Positions 57,867-64,000 of a stretch of DNA of 64,000 bases are shown piece after piece. A model generated the notes under the pieces. It ran no database searches, was not told where the DNA came from, and was given only the letters and a program-made list of their open reading frames with translations. Positions within the stretch are counted from its first letter, which is position 1. Each line of letters begins with the position of its first letter. Source of the stretch: Adiantum capillus-veneris (lineage: Eukaryota > Streptophyta > Polypodiopsida > Polypodiales > Pteridaceae); assembly GCA_014529385.2 (NCBI GenBank), contig CM043957.1, forward strand, positions 65,511,503 through 65,575,502, in the 5' to 3' direction. The position numbers and the translations under genes are program-made.

Positions 57867-58214
57867 AGGTCACGTCCTCCCGGGCTTAGTCGCCAGCTGC
57901 TCCAGCACACGCCTGCTCACTTTCTCCGATTTCAGTGAGCTTTGGCAAGCGTTCGCAGGTCGACAAATATTTTGGGAGAACTCAAAGAGCTCGGTCTGCT
58001 CAGAATTTTGATTTGGGCTCATTTCGGCCTCCGTTTCCACTACGGGCAGTACTGCACAGGTTATTTCGTCATTTTGTGCAGATTTTTTGTCAGTGCCGTT
58101 TTCTGTATAACATGTGCCTTATAGTCTTCTACGGCTTGTGCTATATAGCACAAGTTGTTCCCGCTCCATTTCTCCTATTTTCGGGCAGTTTTCACATCAG
58201 GTGCAGCATTTACC

Positions 58215-61200
58215 ATGGCTGACAACAACAACACAGATGTGTTCAAGATGTTTGCTGCTGAGGACAGGTTGGATGGGGACAACTACCCTATGTGGGCTTA
58301 TATGATGCAACATGTTCTTGTGTCAAAAGGTGTCTGGAACATTGTGCAGGGCATTGATGTACGTCCTAGTTCTGAAGATGTAGGCGATATTGAGGATGTT
58401 GCAGGTCTTGCTGCAAGGATTGCAGCTGTTAGAGTTGTTTTTCCTACAGCAGAACAAGCTCGTTGGGATGTTAAGGATGCGCAGGCTCATGCATTGATTG
58501 CGTTGTCTGTGAAGCGCACCATTATTCCTCACATCCGTTCAGCAAAATCTGCAAAACAGGCTTGGGATATTCTAGCAGGTCTTTATGCAAGCCGCAATGA
58601 GGCTAAAATTGCTTTGCTGCGTAAAGAGCTAGAGTCGAAGATTATGCATGAGGAAGATGATATGGACACTTTCCTTGCTAGTGTCAAGGATATCAATGAG
58701 CAACTCATTTCTGCAGGTGAAGTCATTTCTGACAGTTCCCTTGTGCAGACTGTTCTTGATGCCTTACCAGATTCCTACCAGACTTTTGCTAGTACTTGGA
58801 GACTGATGACCCAAGGAAATCCTGAAGTTGTCAAGTTTGATGCATTATGCACATTGCTGTTGCAAGAGTCACTTTCTAGAAAAAACAGGACTAGGCAGCA
58901 TGCAGTTGAACAGGCTTTTATTGCTTCTCAAAGAAAGGGTGGTAACAGTAATGCAGCCACTTCGTATGGTTCTGCTGCGAGTGGCAAAAATTCTGTTCCT
59001 AATGCTTCTGCTGGCAACACTTCGTCTAGCAATTCTGGTGATAAGGGCAAAAAGAAGATGCGTTGCCATTATTGTAAAGCCAATGATCACTTGATCAAGT
59101 CGTGTCCTAAGTTGAAGGTCAAAGAGGCTAAGAAGAAAGAGGGTGGTTCCACTGCAAATGCTGGTTCCACTACAAATGCAGCCATTGTTGAGTCTTCTGT
59201 GAAAGGAGATTGTGATGCTGATGTTGATGGAGAATGGGCTTTTAGCGCAGAGTGCACTTACAATCCTGCTGTCCATGATGCATGCTTGTCAGTTGCTGCA
59301 GATTCACATGTGTGGTATTTCGACAGTGGTGCTACAAAGCACATTACCTCACATCGTGAATTGTTTACCTCTCTCGAGTCTGTCCCTCATGGGAATTCAG
59401 TCACTTGTGCCAACAACGCCTCTTATCCAGTTCAGGGAGTTGGAAAGATTGTGCTCACTGCTGCTAATGGCAGTTCCTTCACACTTGTTGATGCACTTTA
59501 TGTACCTGGGATCAAGAAGAATCTATTGTCTGTATCCGCACTTGCTAGACTTGGACTTGTAGTCAAATTTGTGGATGACAGATGTACAGTTCATGATCTC
59601 AGTTTTGGTGATGAAATTGTTGCATCTGGGCTTTTGTGCCGTGGGCTGTATAAGCTCACTTTGTATGACAAGTGTGGACAAAATTTTGCAAATGCTGTTG
59701 CAGATTCAAGGGCTATTTCAGATGCAAAACTTTGGCATGCACGTTTTGGTCATCTGAATTTTGCCAGTTTGCTGCGTTTGCAGAAATCTGATATGGTTGC
59801 TTCTTTGCCGCCTCTTGAAGCACCTATCAAACATGTTTGTGAAGGCTGTATTCTGGGTAAAATGCAGCGTTCTAAGTTTCCAAAGGATGGTTCAGTTAGG
59901 GCTACATGCAGGTTGCAGCTTGTGCATAGTGACGTTTGTGGGCCCATGCAAACTCCGTTCTTGGGCAATTACCTGTACTTCGTGACTTTCATTGATGATT
60001 ACTCCAGGCATGCGTGGGTATTTCCGCTTAAAGCGAAGTCCGAAGTTTTTATGTGCTTCAAACAATTTTTGGCTATGGCTGAAAATGTCTCAAAATGTAC
60101 TATGGGCACCCTCCGTTCCGATCGAGGGGGGGAGTATATGTCTCATGAATTTAATGCATTTCTGGCTAGTCGTGGGATAAAACACCAATGTACAGTGCCT
60201 TATACACCTCAGCAAAATGGTGTTGCTGAGAGGAAAAACAGGTCACTAATGGAAATGGCACGATGTATGGTCAAAAGTCAAGCTTTGCCGCATTCTTTTT
60301 GGCTTGAGGCCATCATGTGTGCCACTTATGTACTTAACAGGTGTCCTACGAAAGCTTTGCAGTCTATTACTCCATATGAAGCATGGCATGATAGAAAACC
60401 TTCTATTGAGCACATGCGTGTTTTTGGCTGTTTGGCATATGCTTTGGTGCCACAAGTGCAGCGCAGAAAATTGGATGATAAGGCTGTCAAATGTATTTTT
60501 GTTGGTTATAGTGCTGAAAGCAAAGGTTACAGGTTGTATCATCCGCAAACAAAACGTATTTTGGTTTCACGGGATGTAGTGTTTGTGGAAGATTCTGTTC
60601 AACCCTTGCTGTCATGTACTAGAGACAGTAATGTAAGCTCACAGGACATTTATGACACTTTGTTGCCTCTTTTCAGTGGTGGAAATACGAATGTAAGTTC
60701 CAATGAGGCAAATGTACAGCCTATGGGGGTTTCTGAAAATGTTTTAGAACAGCCTATTACTGATGCAGATGTACATGATGTACTTGATGAGGAAAGGGCT
60801 GAAAATGAGCAGGCTAGAGGTATGCCAAAATGGCTGGTGCACACTTTGCGTGACAGTAAATTGGATGCACCTTTATCTAGTCGTACTCGTTCAGGCTCTC
60901 GCCATGCATCTTATGCATCAGATTGTTATGCTTTGGCTGTGTCTAGTTTACATGATGTTGAGGAGCCTCTGTCTTTTGATGAAGCACAGAATTCAGAAAA
61001 TTGGATTGCTGCCATGAAATCAGAATATGATGCACTTATAGAGAATGACACATGGACTTTATGTGATTTGCCTCCTGGCAAAAAGGCCATTGGTACGAAG
61101 TGGGTTTACAAGTTGAAACGCAAGCCGGATGGTGAGATCGATCGCCATAAGGCTCGACTTGTTGCAAAGGGTTATGCACAACAAAAAGGCATAGATTATG

Positions 61201-62501
61201 AAGAGACTTTTGCTCCCACTTGTCGTATGACTACTGTGCGTTTTCTATGTGCATTGGCAGCTCATTTTGGTTGGGATGTACATCAATCAGACATTGTTAC
61301 TGCTTTCTTGAATGGTGACATATTTGAGGAAGTTTATGTAACGCAGCCTCGCGGTTTTGTCATAAAAGGACAAGAGGACAAAGTGTGCAAATGTAAGAAG
61401 GCTTTGTATGGGTTGAAGCAATCTCCTCGTGCTTGGTATGAGAAAGCTGACACTCATTTGGTTAAACGAGGCTTTCGTAACAGTCCAACAGAAAGCACAT
61501 TGTATGTAAAGCGTGAGGATGATGTATTTCTCATTGTGGTTCTTTATGTTGATGATTTGCTGATCACTGGACCAAATGAGAGACATATTGCTGAATTTAA
61601 GGCTGATTTGAATGCTACTTTCAAGATGAAAGATTTGGGGCTGTTGCATCATTACTTGGGTATACAGTTTAAGCAGTGTGATGGTGGTATTGCCTTGTGT
61701 CAGAAAAGTTACATAGAGACATTGCTATGTAAGTTTGGACTTGAGGATTGCAAACCTATTGCCACTCCCATGGAAACAGGTTTGAAGTTGAGTCTACATG
61801 ATGCTGGCGATCCTGCTGATGTCACTCTTTACCAAACTGCTGTTGGCTGCCTCATTTATGTATGCAACACGAGGCCAGATATTCAGTTTGCAGTCTCGCA
61901 GGTCAGCAGATTTATGCATAGCCCAGGGTCTAAGCATTGGCAGGCTGTCAAGAGGATTTTCCGCTACCTTAGTGGCACTTTACATCTTGGCTTGTTTTAT
62001 CCCAAGGGGGGATCATTGCCGCCAGACTTACATGCTTTTTCGGACTCAGATTGGGCTGGTTGTTTTGACACGCGAGTGTCCACAAGTGGTTTTTGTTTCA
62101 TGCTTGGCAGTTCATGTATATCATGGTTGAGCAAGAAGCAACCTACTGTGGCCACTTCGAGTTGTGAGGCTGAGTACAGGGCAGTCTTCACAGCTACGGT
62201 TGAGTGTGTATGGCTCAGACGCCTTATGGCTGACTTGGGTGTTGGACAGGACACTGCCAACACTATCTACACTGACAGTCAGAGCGCATTGGCAGTTGCG
62301 AGGAACCCAGTTTTTCATGCTCGCACAAAGCACATTGAGGTGCATTACCACTATGTCAGGGAGAGGCTCTCAGCAGGAGAGATCAGCTTGGCTTATGTGC
62401 CAACACAGGACAACCTTGCAGATCTTTTCACAAAGGCATTGTCTCGTGAGAAGCTTGAAGCTTTCCGCAAAGCTTTGGGCTTACTCCCCTTTGTGGACTG
62501 A
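58215..62501 (+). CDS. Copia gag-pol polyprotein, 1428 residues
   Basis: I chose the ATG at 58215 (context TACCATGGCT, protein start MADNNNTDVFKMF) over the in-frame ATG at 58155, because gag-like sequence starts only there. Domains by residue: gag (UBN2-like) about 10-220; zinc knuckle CHYCKANDHLIKSC 284-297; protease WYFDSGATKHIT with Asp 370; pre-integrase LWHARFGHLN from 506; integrase Asp 573, Asp 636 (DRGGEY) and Glu 672 (GVAERK), a D-D-35-E arrangement; RT with TAFLNGD, LYGLKQSPRAW and YVDD at 1111-1114; RNase H with Asp 1277 (SDSDWAG), Glu 1318 (CEAEYRA) and Asp 1354 (YTDSQSA). The order is that of Copia. There are no stops or frameshifts. The protein would be processed by its protease into particle, integrase and RT/RNase H. 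Length matches full-size plant Copia polyproteins. Confidence 0.95.
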   Translation: MADNNNTDVFKMFAAEDRLDGDNYPMWAYMMQHVLVSKGVWNIVQGIDVRPSSEDVGDIEDVAGLAARIAAVRVVFPTAEQARWDVKDAQAHALIALSVKRTIIPHIRSAKSAKQAWDILAGLYASRNEAKIALLRKELESKIMHEEDDMDTFLASVKDINEQLISAGEVISDSSLVQTVLDALPDSYQTFASTWRLMTQGNPEVVKFDALCTLLLQESLSRKNRTRQHAVEQAFIASQRKGGNSNAATSYGSAASGKNSVPNASAGNTSSSNSGDKGKKKMRCHYCKANDHLIKSCPKLKVKEAKKKEGGSTANAGSTTNAAIVESSVKGDCDADVDGEWAFSAECTYNPAVHDACLSVAADSHVWYFDSGATKHITSHRELFTSLESVPHGNSVTCANNASYPVQGVGKIVLTAANGSSFTLVDALYVPGIKKNLLSVSALARLGLVVKFVDDRCTVHDLSFGDEIVASGLLCRGLYKLTLYDKCGQNFANAVADSRAISDAKLWHARFGHLNFASLLRLQKSDMVASLPPLEAPIKHVCEGCILGKMQRSKFPKDGSVRATCRLQLVHSDVCGPMQTPFLGNYLYFVTFIDDYSRHAWVFPLKAKSEVFMCFKQFLAMAENVSKCTMGTLRSDRGGEYMSHEFNAFLASRGIKHQCTVPYTPQQNGVAERKNRSLMEMARCMVKSQALPHSFWLEAIMCATYVLNRCPTKALQSITPYEAWHDRKPSIEHMRVFGCLAYALVPQVQRRKLDDKAVKCIFVGYSAESKGYRLYHPQTKRILVSRDVVFVEDSVQPLLSCTRDSNVSSQDIYDTLLPLFSGGNTNVSSNEANVQPMGVSENVLEQPITDADVHDVLDEERAENEQARGMPKWLVHTLRDSKLDAPLSSRTRSGSRHASYASDCYALAVSSLHDVEEPLSFDEAQNSENWIAAMKSEYDALIENDTWTLCDLPPGKKAIGTKWVYKLKRKPDGEIDRHKARLVAKGYAQQKGIDYEETFAPTCRMTTVRFLCALAAHFGWDVHQSDIVTAFLNGDIFEEVYVTQPRGFVIKGQEDKVCKCKKALYGLKQSPRAWYEKADTHLVKRGFRNSPTESTLYVKREDDVFLIVVLYVDDLLITGPNERHIAEFKADLNATFKMKDLGLLHHYLGIQFKQCDGGIALCQKSYIETLLCKFGLEDCKPIATPMETGLKLSLHDAGDPADVTLYQTAVGCLIYVCNTRPDIQFAVSQVSRFMHSPGSKHWQAVKRIFRYLSGTLHLGLFYPKGGSLPPDLHAFSDSDWAGCFDTRVSTSGFCFMLGSSCISWLSKKQPTVATSSCEAEYRAVFTATVECVWLRRLMADLGVGQDTANTIYTDSQSALAVARNPVFHARTKHIEVHYHYVRERLSAGEISLAYVPTQDNLADLFTKALSREKLEAFRKALGLLPFVD

Positions 62502-62566
62502 TCCTGTCCTCAGGGCATGGCACTTCCCTTTACTCATGTGCCAGCTCTCGTTCACCGCATCACTCC

Positions 62567-62576
62567 AGGGGGGATT
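62567..62576 (+). promoter_or_regulatory. Polypurine tract
   Basis: AGGGGGGATT directly before the 3' LTR. Confidence 0.85.
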
Positions 62577-62803
62577 TGTTACCATATACATGTGGTAGTG
62601 ATGTGTGTGAACACACTAGGACCGCCGGGGCATTTTTTCCCTCTTTAGGAGGTTTTTTCCCCCGTGCATTGTATATACGCCCATCACTCTAGGGCTATCT
62701 ATCTTTCCATTGCACACTAAGTAACACACTCTCTATTGTGTGCCTTGAGCTTCCTTCGTCTTCTCCAAGCTGTGTGTGTTTCTCTGTAACCCTAATTCCA
62801 ACA
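62577..62803 (+). repeat. 3' LTR, 227 bp
   Basis: Same sequence as 57626-57852; followed by the duplication TGTAG (62804-62808). Confidence 0.96.
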
Positions 62804-62808
62804 TGTAG
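62804..62808. repeat. Target-site duplication TGTAG (right)
   Basis: Partner of 57621-57625. Confidence 0.92.
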
Positions 62809-63325
62809 GGCCTCCATCAAAGCACTGCCCTGGCAATGTGGCACTAAGCTGGCAGCGCTCTCTCTCTCTCTCTCTATCTCTCTCTCTGTGATGCGATGGG
62901 CTCCGCGATGGCTACGCGAGTTGCTTTGGGGCAAATTTCAAAAATTTCCCAAAACACCCCCAATATTTTTGCAAATTCCCAAAATTCCCTTCAATTTTTG
63001 CAAAATCTCCTGGTCGTGGGATGAGAAAACTTGATTGTCTATCAATCCAAGATGCTAAAACTATAATTTGAGTCTGTTAAGCAGGCTCTCCAGATAAATT
63101 GCTTCATTATTTGCCCTTTTTCGTGAGGTAATTTGTGACTAATTACATGCTAGGCACTCAAACCCGGATCTTAATTAATTGGAAGGGTCATGAAGAAAAT
63201 TTTAAATTTTAGGTCTATTTTTCGGAGTTTCATACTATTTTCCTATTTTTTTGGACGGGGTTTCTCCTATTTCCCTTGCCCTCAACCGGCATTTTTGAAA
63301 TTCAAAACGGCACAATATTAAGTTG
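62809..63325. other. Continuation of the Helitron-like DNA after the Copia
   Basis: A CT-rich microsatellite lies at 62859-62888, followed by AT-rich text without a gene. No CTRR hairpin end could be identified with confidence. Confidence 0.4.

Positions 63326-64000
<675 letters not shown>

Larger units (their letters stand above)
57626..62803 (+). mobile_element. Intact Copia LTR retrotransposon, 5178 bp
   Basis: Complete by every visible criterion: two 227-bp LTRs that appear identical, a 5-bp duplication (TGTAG), a primer site for initiator tRNA-Met 2 bp after the 5' LTR, one long open frame in the order gag, protease, integrase, RT, RNase H, and a polypurine tract next to the 3' LTR. Identical LTRs indicate recent insertion. 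It is the best candidate in the window for an active element. Confidence 0.96.

Noticed and set aside
58155-58214. Upstream in-frame ATG of the intact Copia polyprotein
   Set aside because: The 20 extra residues are not gag-like and the ATG at 58215 has a better start context and a typical gag start.

Overview
This window is repeat-dense nuclear DNA of a land plant. I see no host gene, rRNA or tRNA that I can support. The evidence for a plant is three Copia-type LTR retrotransposons (two with primer sites matching initiator tRNA-Met), plant-style Helitron ends (TC...hairpin-CTAG between A and T), a BED/DUF659 hAT-like transposase remnant and an RPA-like gene with ~70 bp introns. The very many (GA)n/(CT)n and (GT)n/(AC)n tracts, and a Helitron with a fused endonuclease, make me lean to a non-seed plant such as a fern; that is inference only.

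Layout. 1-2586: 3' part of a Copia element with its LTR. 2587-18160: AT-rich DNA without a recognisable gene, holding an antisense LTR and primer site (9372-9605), a hairpin with a Helitron-like 3' end (11851-11904), a 404-bp higher-order tandem repeat (13381-14395), several CT/AC microsatellites and a LINE 3' end fragment (15892-15946). 18161-18326: a complete-looking 166-bp mini-Helitron. 18612-38052: the main structure, two copies of one non-autonomous Helitron family in opposite orientation, 3' ends facing each other across 210 bp (A: 18612-31987 plus; B: 38052-32198 minus). Copy A carries an L1-like insert (18777-19765) and a LINE (about 24745-30926, minus), and the LINE carries a deleted Copia element (26867-28416) with perfect target-site duplication.

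39958-47236 (minus): a decayed Rep/helicase Helitron whose helicase runs into an apurinic-type endonuclease (Helentron/Helitron2 architecture), preceded by a spliced RPA1-like gene on the same strand. 47240-51590: comparatively GC-rich DNA with no identifiable gene. 52132-52430: short tandem repeat. 54520-57005: possible DNA-transposon ends and a broken hAT-like transposase. 57288 to the right edge: DNA with Helitron 5' ends, interrupted by an intact Copia element (57626-62803) with LTRs that look identical, a 5-bp duplication and an uninterrupted 1428-residue polyprotein.

The parts fit together as layers of insertion rather than as operons or pathways. Copia and LINE elements have landed in Helitrons, the Helitrons carry repeated microsatellite-bearing modules, and the only element that looks recently active is the Copia copy at 57626-62803. 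All similarities were judged by eye from the sequence; nothing was searched against a database.
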